A stretch of DNA of 39,265 nucleotides from an uncultured Christensenella sp. (GTDB lineage: Bacteria; Bacillota; Clostridia; Christensenellales; Borkfalkiaceae): contig CAJTXM010000006.1 in NCBI GenBank assembly GCA_910583545.1, forward strand, positions 67,759 through 107,023, written 5' to 3'. A program made the position numbers and the translations under genes. This document shows, piece by piece, positions 1 through 6,231 of this stretch (position 1 is its first letter; every line of letters begins with the position of its first letter). The notes beneath the pieces were generated by a model. It made no database searches, was not told the origin of the DNA, and worked only from the letters and a program-made list of their open reading frames with translations.

Positions 1-113
1 CACCGCAAGCGTTTCCGTAAACTGAAAATTAGAAAAAATTGTGTGTAAACGCTTGTCGCACCGCAAGCGTTTCCGTAAACTGAAAATTAGAAAAAATTGT
101 GTGTAAACGCTTG
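1..113. repeat. 58-bp tandem duplication with inverted-repeat arms
   Basis: Positions 1-58 are repeated at 59-113, identical until the second copy diverges at about 114. Each copy carries the arms CAAGCGTTT and AAACGCTTG (6-14/47-55 and 64-72/105-113) around an AT-rich loop of about 32 nt. The second copy runs into the -35 box of the PadR promoter. The array may continue left of the window, and with fewer than two copies visible its nature is unclear. Confidence 0.85.
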
Positions 114-142
114 ACAACGTTATACTATGTAATGTATAGTAT
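111..142 (+). promoter_or_regulatory. Promoter and candidate PadR autoregulatory operator
   Basis: TTGACA (111-116), an 18-nt spacer and TATAGT (135-140) form a sigma-A type promoter. The arms ATACTAT (122-128) and ATAGTAT (136-142), separated by GTAATGT, cover the spacer and the -10 box. This is the kind of position and AT-rich dyad expected of a PadR-family operator, so autorepression is inferred. Confidence 0.65.
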
Positions 143-161
143 TATACGAAACGGAGTATAT

Positions 162-473
162 ATGGATATTCAGCTTAAAAAGGGCGTGCTGGACCTGTGC
201 GTTTTATACGCTATAAGCAAAAGCGAGAGCTACGGCTACAAGATAATTAACGATTTACAGGGTATAATAGATATATCCGAGAGCACGCTGTACCCTATTT
301 TAAAACGGCTCGAAGACAAGGGAAACCTTACGACGCGCACCGCCGAACACAGCGGACGGCTTAGAAGGTATTATAAAATAACCGCATCGGGACTTGAAAA
401 GCTGAATTCGGGGAAAAAAGATCTGATAGAGATACAAAGCATTTACAAAAAACTGTTCGGAGGGAATATATGA
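162..473 (+). CDS. PadR family transcriptional regulator
   Basis: A 103-residue winged-helix regulator. The N-terminal region (LDLCVLYAIS, SYGYKI) and the STLYPILKRLEDKG recognition segment near residues 40-54 are typical of PadR proteins, followed by the RRYYKIT wing. The ATG at 162 is chosen because a GGAG site lies 5 nt upstream and the product then has the normal PadR length; an in-frame start at 99 would place the promoter inside the gene. It overlaps the next gene by 4 nt (ATGA). PadR / DUF1700 / DUF4097 operons are common in Bacillota, where the regulator is thought to repress its own operon. The inducing signal cannot be read here. Confidence 0.9.
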   Translation: MDIQLKKGVLDLCVLYAISKSESYGYKIINDLQGIIDISESTLYPILKRLEDKGNLTTRTAEHSGRLRRYYKITASGLEKLNSGKKDLIEIQSIYKKLFGGNI

Positions 474-1171
474 CGTATAACGAATGGCGCGACGAGCTTA
501 AAAGCAACCTTTTAAGCGTAACGGAAGACGAAAGACAGCGCGTGCTCGATTTCTATGCCGAAGCGTACGCCGACAAGAGAGAAGCCGGAAAGTCCGAGCG
601 CGAAATAATAAACGACTTCGGCGCGCCCTACGACGCCGCACAGCGTATTCTGAACGAAAAGATAGACGACGAGTTCAAAAGCGATGTCACGGCAGAGGAA
701 AAGCCGACGGAAATTCAACAGGCTGACAGAAAAAACGAAAAGCTGAAAAAAGAGCGCGACGAACTTAAAAAGGAATGTGAGGAACTGAAAAAAGAAAAAG
801 AGCGAGAAAAAAGCAAGTCTTACGGCGGAAAGAGAAGCCGCGGCTGGCTGTTCGTACTCTTCTGTATAATTTTCAGCATACCTATTTTCGTAGTTATAGT
901 GATGCTCGCTTCCGTTTCGTTTGCGGTTACCATAACTCCCTTTGCCCTCGTTGCAGGCGGAGCCGCCGCAACGGGCGGTTCGATAGGCATTATGATATCA
1001 GGCGATATAGCCTACGGGCTGTATACGCTGGGTGCAGGGCTTGTTTCGCTGGGCGCAGGTATCGCCCTCTTCCCACTGCTTTTAAAACTTGTAAAACTAA
1101 TCTGGAAATTTTTTAAAATTTTCTTCTCTGCTTTAAGACGCGTTATAGGCGGAAAGGAGCGTGCGGTATGA
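470..1171 (+). CDS. DUF1700 / HAAS-domain membrane protein
   Basis: A 233-residue protein. Residues 1-65 match the DUF1700 (HAAS) pattern: an N-terminal helical region with EWRDEL, a YAEAYADKREAG segment and IINDFGAPYDAA. Residues about 85-120 form a highly charged Lys/Glu coiled coil, and the C-terminal half has two or three hydrophobic membrane segments with a Gly/Ala-rich stretch. The ATG overlaps the padR stop codon (ATGA), and GGAGGG lies about 5 nt upstream. The family occurs between PadR regulators and DUF4097 proteins and is suspected to sense envelope state. No enzymatic motif is visible. Confidence 0.85.
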   Translation: MTYNEWRDELKSNLLSVTEDERQRVLDFYAEAYADKREAGKSEREIINDFGAPYDAAQRILNEKIDDEFKSDVTAEEKPTEIQQADRKNEKLKKERDELKKECEELKKEKEREKSKSYGGKRSRGWLFVLFCIIFSIPIFVVIVMLASVSFAVTITPFALVAGGAAATGGSIGIMISGDIAYGLYTLGAGLVSLGAGIALFPLLLKLVKLIWKFFKIFFSALRRVIGGKERAV

Positions 1172-1959
1172 AGACGGTTATAAAAAGCCTTATTATAGGT
1201 ATAGTAATAGCGGCAATCGGCGTAGCGATTATATTGATTACTCTTGCGGCGAACGACTGGAAATTCAAAACCGATTACGAAATCAAAACGGCGGAATTTG
1301 AATACGGCGGTTTATCGGTAGTTATCGATTCGGACGCAAACACTGTTAAAACCGAGTTTTACGACGGCGACAAAATAGAAGTCACCTACCCCGAAAGCAA
1401 GGGGTTCAGAACGGAGATAAGCGAAAACAGCGGAAAGTTTATATTCCGCTCCAAGACGAAATGGTATTATTCGTTTTTTAACTGGCGTTCGTTCTGGAAT
1501 ATGCCCGAAACCGTGATAAAACTGCCCAAAGACAGAGTTTACGACATTTCGGTAAAAATAGGCGCGGGCAGCGTGTACCTTGCCGACGGTGAATATAAAA
1601 ACGTGAATATAAACATAGACGCAGGCGCTTTCAACTGCGGAACGCTGGACTGCGACCGCCTCGTCTGCGACGTGGACGCAGGTAAAATAAATATTAACTC
1701 GGTCAGCGCAAATTATCTTGAATGTGACGTGGACGCAGGCGGAGTGGAAATAACAAAGACTGCCTGCCCCGAAATTCTTATTGACGTGGACGCGGGCGGA
1801 GTTAAAATGTATATAGACGAGTTAAAAAGTCTGTACAGCATAAGCGCGAAAGTTCACGCAGGCAAGTGCAACGTTTCGGCGCAGACGGGTACTTCCGCAA
1901 ATCACAAGATTGACGTAAAAGTCGACGCCGGCAAAGTCGAAGTCAATTTCGCAGGATAA
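1168..1959 (+). CDS. DUF4097 family beta-strand repeat protein
   Basis: A 263-residue protein with one N-terminal membrane helix (residues about 6-27) and an extracytoplasmic domain. The C-terminal half holds at least five repeats of a DVDAG-type motif (IDAGAF, DVDAGKI, DVDAGGVEI, DVDAGGVKM, VHAGKC, VDAGKVEV), as in DUF4097 putative adhesins that fold as a stacked beta-solenoid. It overlaps the DUF1700 gene by 4 nt and ends the operon. The name adhesin is a family label; a surface or stress-response role is inferred. Confidence 0.88.
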   Translation: MKTVIKSLIIGIVIAAIGVAIILITLAANDWKFKTDYEIKTAEFEYGGLSVVIDSDANTVKTEFYDGDKIEVTYPESKGFRTEISENSGKFIFRSKTKWYYSFFNWRSFWNMPETVIKLPKDRVYDISVKIGAGSVYLADGEYKNVNINIDAGAFNCGTLDCDRLVCDVDAGKININSVSANYLECDVDAGGVEITKTACPEILIDVDAGGVKMYIDELKSLYSISAKVHAGKCNVSAQTGTSANHKIDVKVDAGKVEVNFAG

Positions 1960-1965
1960 TTGTCT

Positions 1966-1994
1966 TTGACAAATTCCGACAAATATCTTATAAT
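1966..1994 (+). promoter_or_regulatory. Consensus sigma-A promoter for the glycosylase gene
   Basis: TTGACA (1966-1971), a 17-nt spacer and TATAAT (1989-1994) match the consensus perfectly. The -10 box overlaps the left arm of the terminator at 1992-2017, so the predicted start near 2001 falls in the hairpin loop and this transcript would not carry the full terminator. Confidence 0.75.
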
Positions 1995-2017
1995 ACAGCC
2001 GAAAGGCTGTATTTTTT
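1992..2017 (+). terminator. Intrinsic terminator of the padR operon
   Basis: Arms AATACAGCC (1992-2000) and GGCTGTATT (2005-2013) form 9 bp with a GAAA loop, followed by a T run, 33 nt after the DUF4097 stop codon. Confidence 0.85.
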
Positions 2018-2030
2018 GTTGCCTCTTTTT

Positions 2031-2177
2031 AAGGCGACGCAGTAATACGAAGCTTACCCCCGCCGTTCGCTTTCTATAAGCGAGCAGTACAAGGAGCCTG
2101 CGTAAACCGCAAGGGCGCTTACAGAGAAGTAAGCAACCGCAGCGGTGCGTAAAGGCGACGCAGTAATACGAAGCTTA
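2031..2177. repeat. Pair of 26-bp direct repeats 121 bp apart with hairpins between
   Basis: An identical 26-bp sequence beginning AAGGCGACGCAG and ending GAAGCTTA occurs at 2031-2056 and 2152-2177. Between the copies lie three small hairpins: TCGCTT/AAGCGA (2067-2083), GCTTAC/GTAAGC (2117-2134) and ACCGC-A-GCGGT (2136-2146). The segment is the leader of the downstream glycosylase mRNA if the 1966-1994 promoter is used. It looks like one full unit plus the start of another of a dispersed intergenic repeat. Confidence 0.85.
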
Positions 2178-2189
2178 GAGGAAGCGAAA

Positions 2190-3011
2190 ATGCGAATTGA
2201 TTATAATTGCGAATATTTCAATATCAAAGACACCTTGGAATGCGGACAGGTTTTTCGCTTTAACCCTTACAAAGACGGCTACGTCGTATATTCTGCGGAC
2301 AAGTGCGCATACGTTCATACGGACGGCGGAAAGACCCTGATAGACAGCGACGACGGCGATTATTTTTACAGGTATTTCGACCTTGACAGGGACTACGGAA
2401 AGATTGTCGGCGCCGCGCTTTCGTATGAAATTCCGCTTCTTTCCAAAAGCGCAAGTCTTTGCAAAGGGCTGAGGCTTCTCAATCAGAACAAGGAAGAAAT
2501 GATTTATTCGTTCGTCATTTCGCAGAATAACAATATTCCGAGAATCAAGGGAATAATAAATAAAATCTGCACACGGCTCGGCGAAAAGATGAGTTCGCCG
2601 TACGGCGAATATTACGCCTTTCCCTCCTCTTCGGCGCTTGCGGGCGCGGACGTTTCCGTCTTTTCTGAGGCAGGCGCAGGGTACAGAGACGGATATCTTT
2701 CCTCGATTTCAAAGCGGATATGCGACGAGGGCATAGCAAAACTTGAAAACCTGAGTACGGAAGAGCTGAAAAAAGAACTTTTAACTTACAAGGGCATAGG
2801 TCCCAAAGTCGCCGACTGCGTGGCGCTGTTCGCATTCAAAAAGACGGACAGCTTTCCCGTGGATACCTGGATAGAAAAAGTTTACTTCGAGGACTTTAAC
2901 GGAAAGCTGAAAGACAGAAAAAAAATAACAGAATACTTTGTCAATTCGTTCGGGGAATATTCAGGCTTTATTCAGCAGTATCTTTTTTACGGAAAACGGC
3001 TAAACTTATAA
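2190..3011 (+). CDS. ogg: 8-oxoguanine DNA glycosylase, OGG1 type
   Basis: A 273-residue base-excision-repair glycosylase/AP lyase. The N-terminal OGG_N region has TLECGQVFRF (residues 15-24). The helix-hairpin-helix-GPD core follows, with YKGIGPKVADCV containing the catalytic lysine (K206) and PVDTW with the catalytic aspartate (D225). The ATG at 2190 is preferred: AGAGGA lies about 7 nt upstream and the protein then begins at the conserved domain. A GTG at 2145 would extend it into the repeat region. The next gene starts 1 nt after the stop, so the two are probably cotranscribed. Confidence 0.92.
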   Translation: MRIDYNCEYFNIKDTLECGQVFRFNPYKDGYVVYSADKCAYVHTDGGKTLIDSDDGDYFYRYFDLDRDYGKIVGAALSYEIPLLSKSASLCKGLRLLNQNKEEMIYSFVISQNNNIPRIKGIINKICTRLGEKMSSPYGEYYAFPSSSALAGADVSVFSEAGAGYRDGYLSSISKRICDEGIAKLENLSTEELKKELLTYKGIGPKVADCVALFAFKKTDSFPVDTWIEKVYFEDFNGKLKDRKKITEYFVNSFGEYSGFIQQYLFYGKRLNL

Positions 3012-3012
3012 T

Positions 3013-3681
3013 ATGCCCGATTATTTTTCGCACGGCATTGCCGCCGAAGTCATATATGAAAAACTGAATACCGCTGAGCGGAAAAGTATTTTAAAAAGTC
3101 TGTATCTCGTGGGTGCGCAGGGCGGAGATATTTTTTTTGCGTATAAGCTCAAACCGAAAAACAATTTAGGCCGTGAACTGCACCGCAGAACCCCGACGGA
3201 AATTTTCGAAAAGCTTATAGAAGGAAATCTTTCCTACGCGGCGGGATTTGCCACGCACTACGCACTCGACTATATTCTGCACCCCCACGTCTACGAATAT
3301 GAGCGAAGCAGGCGTTCGCCGATGGCGCACAACAGCTTCGAGAGCGATCTGGGGCTGTATATCAGCCGTAAATTTCAGATGCGCAGGCAGATTTTACCGA
3401 GAGACAAGGTGCTTGCCTGCACCTCGCCCATCTACGACAGTGTAAAAAAGCTGTATCCGCAGATAACCATTACGGGCGTTGAAAGGTGCTTGAAGCGTCA
3501 CTTCACCTGGACGAAATACTCCTACGGAATGAAACGGCAGAACTATAAATGCAAGTACGATTTTTCTATGCTCGATAAAAAAATAGACGAGGCAATCGAC
3601 CTCGGTCAGCGGTGCGTTGAATGTGTATTGAATAAAAAAATCGACTACGACCTGTTCGGCGGTGATTTTCTCAAAAAATAA
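3013..3681 (+). CDS. Zinc-dependent phospholipase C-like protein
   Basis: A 222-residue protein resembling the Zn_dep_PLPC family. Candidate metal ligands are H7 in YFSHG, D39 in GGDIF, H57, H82 and D86 in THYALDY, H90 and H92, and H106 with E110 in AHNSFESD, in the family's order. No signal peptide is visible, so it may be cytoplasmic, as in many clostridial homologues annotated only by this domain. It starts 1 nt after the ogg stop without a strong Shine-Dalgarno, suggesting translational coupling. The substrate is unknown. Confidence 0.82.
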   Translation: MPDYFSHGIAAEVIYEKLNTAERKSILKSLYLVGAQGGDIFFAYKLKPKNNLGRELHRRTPTEIFEKLIEGNLSYAAGFATHYALDYILHPHVYEYERSRRSPMAHNSFESDLGLYISRKFQMRRQILPRDKVLACTSPIYDSVKKLYPQITITGVERCLKRHFTWTKYSYGMKRQNYKCKYDFSMLDKKIDEAIDLGQRCVECVLNKKIDYDLFGGDFLKK

Positions 3682-3687
3682 GTTCAC

Positions 3688-3857
3688 AAATTTATTGACG
3701 TTCGACGATGTCAATAAATTTCGTGATCTGAGGGCTTCTCGCCCTCTTTGCGAAATATTAACGGCGCACAAATATATAATTTCGCAAATTCACCTCGCTC
3801 AGGTGCAGGTATGCACAAATTGTGGCGTGCTGCGGAAAAGTGTGGTTTTCCTTGCAC
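3688..3857. other. Multi-hairpin element A (candidate structured RNA, copy 1)
   Basis: About 170 nt starting 6 nt after a stop codon. In order: 12-bp stem with 10-nt loop (3688-3699/3710-3721); linker CGTGATCTG (3722-3730); 6-bp stem GAGGGC/GCCCTC (3730-3746); 10-bp stem TTTGCGAAAT/ATTTCGCAAA (3747-3756/3779-3788); stem CACCT/AGGTG with a CGCTC loop (3791-3805); small stem TGCA/TGCA; linker ACAAATTG (3815-3822); stem GTGC...GGAAAA / TTTTCC...GCAC with loop GTGTGG (3827-3857). The same order recurs in element B with different but still paired stem sequences. Strand of expression is unknown. Confidence 0.75.
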
Positions 3858-3878
3858 CGTTATTTATTTTAAAACATT

Positions 3879-3912
3879 AATAAAGCCTTCCCTGAAAAGG
3901 GAAGGCTTTATT
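3879..3912. terminator. Bidirectional terminator between convergent genes
   Basis: Perfect 15-bp arms (3879-3893 and 3898-3912) around GAAA, with T-rich flanks on both strands. It includes the stop codon of the spoIVFB-like gene on the minus strand. Confidence 0.85.
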
Positions 3913-4705
3913 CGCTGATTTTATCGTAGATTGAATGATTCTGCAACATTTCGAACAGCTCCTCCTCGCAAATCTCATCAAGCATACCGTCCGAAAAAAA
4001 GTCGAAAATGCAGTATTTTCCCTCGTTAACGTACCTTAAAGCGTCTTTATAGGTGGAGTCCTTGTTCAGCATAACGTGCTTAATTTCCCTGCCGCGTTTG
4101 ATTTTTTTCGAGGTGTAGTCTATGCGTGAAAGCACGCCCTCGCGCGTGAACGCCGAAACAAGCAGAAATACGGCGAAAATAAGAAGAGTGATATTTCTTA
4201 AAACAAACGTAAACAGAAGAACGAGCGAAACGCTTATAATTCCGCTTAAAACCCTTAAAACAATTTTAACCTTCTTTTTCGGCAGAAACAGGCTGAAAAG
4301 ACAGCTTACCGCCCTGCCTCCGTCCAGCGGATACGCAGGCAAAAGATTGACGGCAAGCATTGCCGTGTTCGCCGAAAACACCGTATCGGTATAGGCGTAA
4401 GTCACGGGGAAAAACCACCACAGCCCTGCGCACAGAACGCAGACAAGCGCGTTCACCAAAGGGCCGGCGAGCGCAAGGAATATTTCGTCCCTCGCCCTTA
4501 TTCCGTCCGTGTCGCACACAGCAGACGCGCCGTACGGCATAAGGCTGATTTTTTCGCACTTAAAACCGAGCCTGCCTGCGTAAAATATATGACCGCACTC
4601 GTGAAGGAGCGCGGTCAGAACACAGATAAGATATACGGGCAGTGCGCCGAAGCAAGCCGAGGCGACGCCCAACGCCAGAAACAGCGGATGAAATCTGAAT
4701 TTCAC
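3908..4705 (-). CDS. spoIVFB: SpoIVFB-like site-2 protease (M50)
   Basis: A 265-residue polytopic membrane metalloprotease. HECGH (residues 35-39) is the zinc-binding HExxH, and NLLPAYPLDGG (120-130) supplies the third ligand, D128. Several hydrophobic segments surround these motifs, and the C-terminal 60 residues are soluble. In Bacillus, SpoIVFB cleaves pro-sigma-K in the mother cell and is held inactive by SpoIVFA. The upstream gene encodes a SpoIVFA-like protein, which favours this assignment over a generic M50 protease. The start is GTG, sharing one base with the preceding TAG stop, so translation is probably coupled. Confidence 0.85.
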   Translation of the reverse strand: MKFRFHPLFLALGVASACFGALPVYLICVLTALLHECGHIFYAGRLGFKCEKISLMPYGASAVCDTDGIRARDEIFLALAGPLVNALVCVLCAGLWWFFPVTYAYTDTVFSANTAMLAVNLLPAYPLDGGRAVSCLFSLFLPKKKVKIVLRVLSGIISVSLVLLFTFVLRNITLLIFAVFLLVSAFTREGVLSRIDYTSKKIKRGREIKHVMLNKDSTYKDALRYVNEGKYCIFDFFSDGMLDEICEEELFEMLQNHSIYDKISE

Positions 4706-5442
4706 TATACCGTCCAGACGGGAGTTTCGTTATCGAGTTTAATGCAGGTCAGAACGGTGCCGTTGTCGTAGAGAGTTACTCTCACTTCCGCATTCCCGTC
4801 GCTGTAACCTACGGGGATGTTGCTCTCGACCTTGGTTCCCACTGCCGAATATGCGTTGTTAAGTCCCGTAATTTTGCTTGTAAACGTGGAGGTGTGCTTG
4901 ATTTCCATAGTGTAGACGCCGTCGGTTTCGGTAACGGAGGCAACCGTTCCGTCGCATACGGGATATACGCTTCCCTCTGCGGTAAAGCAGAGAACGCCGT
5001 CTTCGGAAAGGGTTACTTCGGCTTCGGAAAAGTCGTTTACTACGGAAGAAAGCTTGAACTGAGAATAAACGAGCTCTTCCTCCGTCGTCTTTGAAAACGA
5101 GCTGATAAACGTATTTATAACGGTTGACGGAACTAAAAGATTAGTCACGAATATCGCAAGCGCAATTATGCCTACAAGCGCCGCTTCCGTCCAGAGAATT
5201 ATGCTCTTTTTGTCCCTTTTGCCCACGGTTTTAAGCTTTTCGGGCTTGGGAGGATCGGAAACGTCCTCCGAAATAACGTAAGCGCCCACGCGCTCGTTCA
5301 CGCTTTCAACCACGCGCTCCTTTATATTGTCTTCCTGCGGTTGATTTTTCTGCTTGCGCTTGAAAATGCTCCTCTTCTTTGTCACGTTTACCGTGTTGAC
5401 GGGAATTTCAAGCATTTCAGCATAGTCTAATTGCTCCATCAT
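4705..5442 (-). CDS. spoIVFA: SpoIVFA-like protein with degenerate M23/LytM domain
   Basis: A 245-residue protein with a basic cytoplasmic N-terminus, one membrane helix near residues 85-107 (WTEAALVGIIALAIF) and an extracytoplasmic C-terminal domain. Its GTVASV, IKHTS and VGTKVESNIPVGYS segments resemble an M23/LytM fold, but the catalytic metal ligands are not evident. This layout, together with the directly downstream site-2 protease, matches SpoIVFA, which anchors and inhibits SpoIVFB in the forespore outer membrane. GGAGG lies 5 nt before the first of two adjacent ATG codons. I saw no convincing sigma-E promoter upstream. Confidence 0.75.
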   Translation of the reverse strand: MMEQLDYAEMLEIPVNTVNVTKKRSIFKRKQKNQPQEDNIKERVVESVNERVGAYVISEDVSDPPKPEKLKTVGKRDKKSIILWTEAALVGIIALAIFVTNLLVPSTVINTFISSFSKTTEEELVYSQFKLSSVVNDFSEAEVTLSEDGVLCFTAEGSVYPVCDGTVASVTETDGVYTMEIKHTSTFTSKITGLNNAYSAVGTKVESNIPVGYSDGNAEVRVTLYDNGTVLTCIKLDNETPVWTV

Positions 5443-5529
5443 TCTATCCTCCGAAATTATTGTTACAACATAATGTATTCTTTAAAAATTTTCGTTAGAA
5501 CATTTTTTTTTAATTTTACATATAATAAA

Positions 5530-5555
5530 AGCCTTTCCGTTTAAAAGGAAAGGCT
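5530..5555 (-). terminator. Intrinsic terminator of the XRE gene
   Basis: Arms AGCCTTTCC (5530-5538) and GGAAAGGCT (5547-5555), followed on the minus strand by TTTTATTAT, directly after the XRE stop codon. Confidence 0.75.
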
Positions 5556-5557
5556 GT

Positions 5558-5761
5558 TTACTTTATATTTCTCCCAAGTAATTCGTCAGCAGTTACTTCG
5601 AAATAATCGCAAAGCTTTAATATTGTATTTATAGACGGCTCTCTTTGACCTAACTCATAGAACCCATAAGCTTTTTGCGTTATTCCGAGATATGCGGCTA
5701 CTTCTTTTTGTAAAACACCTTTTACCTTACGGAGGTGCTTTAAGTTTTCATTGAATTTCAT
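5558..5761 (-). CDS. XRE-family HTH regulator
   Basis: A 67-residue single-domain lambda-repressor-like regulator. The helix-turn-helix spans about residues 7-60, with VLQKEVAAYLGITQKAYGFYE as the helix 2-turn-helix 3 region and the common ending FEVTADELLG. It is divergent from the cysteine-rich gene at 5874, with three ACAAATTGT-like boxes between them, so it probably regulates both itself and that gene. The C-terminal ending resembles those of the two XRE proteins at 38091-38511. Confidence 0.88.
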   Translation of the reverse strand: MKFNENLKHLRKVKGVLQKEVAAYLGITQKAYGFYELGQREPSINTILKLCDYFEVTADELLGRNIK

Positions 5762-5785
5762 TTTTATTTACCTAATAATATTATA

Positions 5786-5853
5786 AAACAAATTGTCTTA
5801 AAATGCTTGACAAAGTACAAATTGTATCTTAAAATAATAGTACAAAATGTACT
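5786..5853 (+). promoter_or_regulatory. Promoter of the cysteine-rich gene with three operator-like dyads
   Basis: TTGACA (5807-5812), 17-nt spacer and TAAAAT (5830-5835) form a promoter. Three dyads surround it: ACAA-A-TTGT within 5786-5799, TACAA-A-TTGTA at 5816-5826 inside the spacer, and AGTACA-AAA-TGTACT at 5839-5853 just after the -10 box. They are candidate sites for the adjacent XRE repressor. Confidence 0.7.
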
Positions 5854-5873
5854 TAATGGAAAGGGGAATTTCT

Positions 5874-6215
5874 ATGGATAATTCAAAAGACAAAACTTGC
5901 AAAAACTGCGAATTTTATTTAAAGCATTACTTCAGAAGTACGCAGGGATACAGGGAAACGCTTGGGCACTGCCTCAATGACAAACTTCGCCCCGTTTTTT
6001 TCAGAAAGGCGTTTTCTCTGCAACACGACTGTAAGCACTTTAACCCTGCGGACAATAAAAAACTGAAAGAAGATTTAAAAAGCAATTTGCAACGACTTGC
6101 AAAAGAGCTTGAAGCCGTATGCGAGGTTTTACTTGACGAGGAGCTTATTAAATTAAAAGAAACACCCACTAATTCCGACGAGTTTGTTCCGGAAAACGAT
6201 GCTTTCTGGGAATGA
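5874..6215 (+). CDS. Small cysteine-rich hypothetical protein
   Basis: A 113-residue protein of unrecognised function. The N-terminal half has CKNCEFY, then GHC and HDCKHF, a C-x2-C...C...C arrangement that could bind zinc or a cluster. The C-terminal half is a charged helix (LKEDLKSNLQRLAKELEAVCEVLL), possibly a coiled coil. The ATG at 5874 is chosen because AAGGGG lies 7 nt upstream; the in-frame ATG at 5847 lies inside the downstream operator dyad. It is divergent from an XRE regulator that probably controls it, an arrangement common for accessory or phage-derived small genes. Confidence 0.8.
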   Translation: MDNSKDKTCKNCEFYLKHYFRSTQGYRETLGHCLNDKLRPVFFRKAFSLQHDCKHFNPADNKKLKEDLKSNLQRLAKELEAVCEVLLDEELIKLKETPTNSDEFVPENDAFWE

Positions 6216-6231
6216 TATTGCTATAAAAGTC

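Noticed and set aside
1..113. Possible CRISPR array
   Set aside because: The two 58-bp units are directly adjacent without spacers, so they are a tandem duplication.
3662..3880. 72-codon ORF across element A
   Set aside because: It overlaps the end of the phospholipase-like gene in another frame and runs through several perfect hairpins, with no ribosome site.
5460..5520. Sigma-E promoter before spoIVFA
   Set aside because: AATACATT resembles a -10 element, but no acceptable -35 element lies 13-15 nt upstream.
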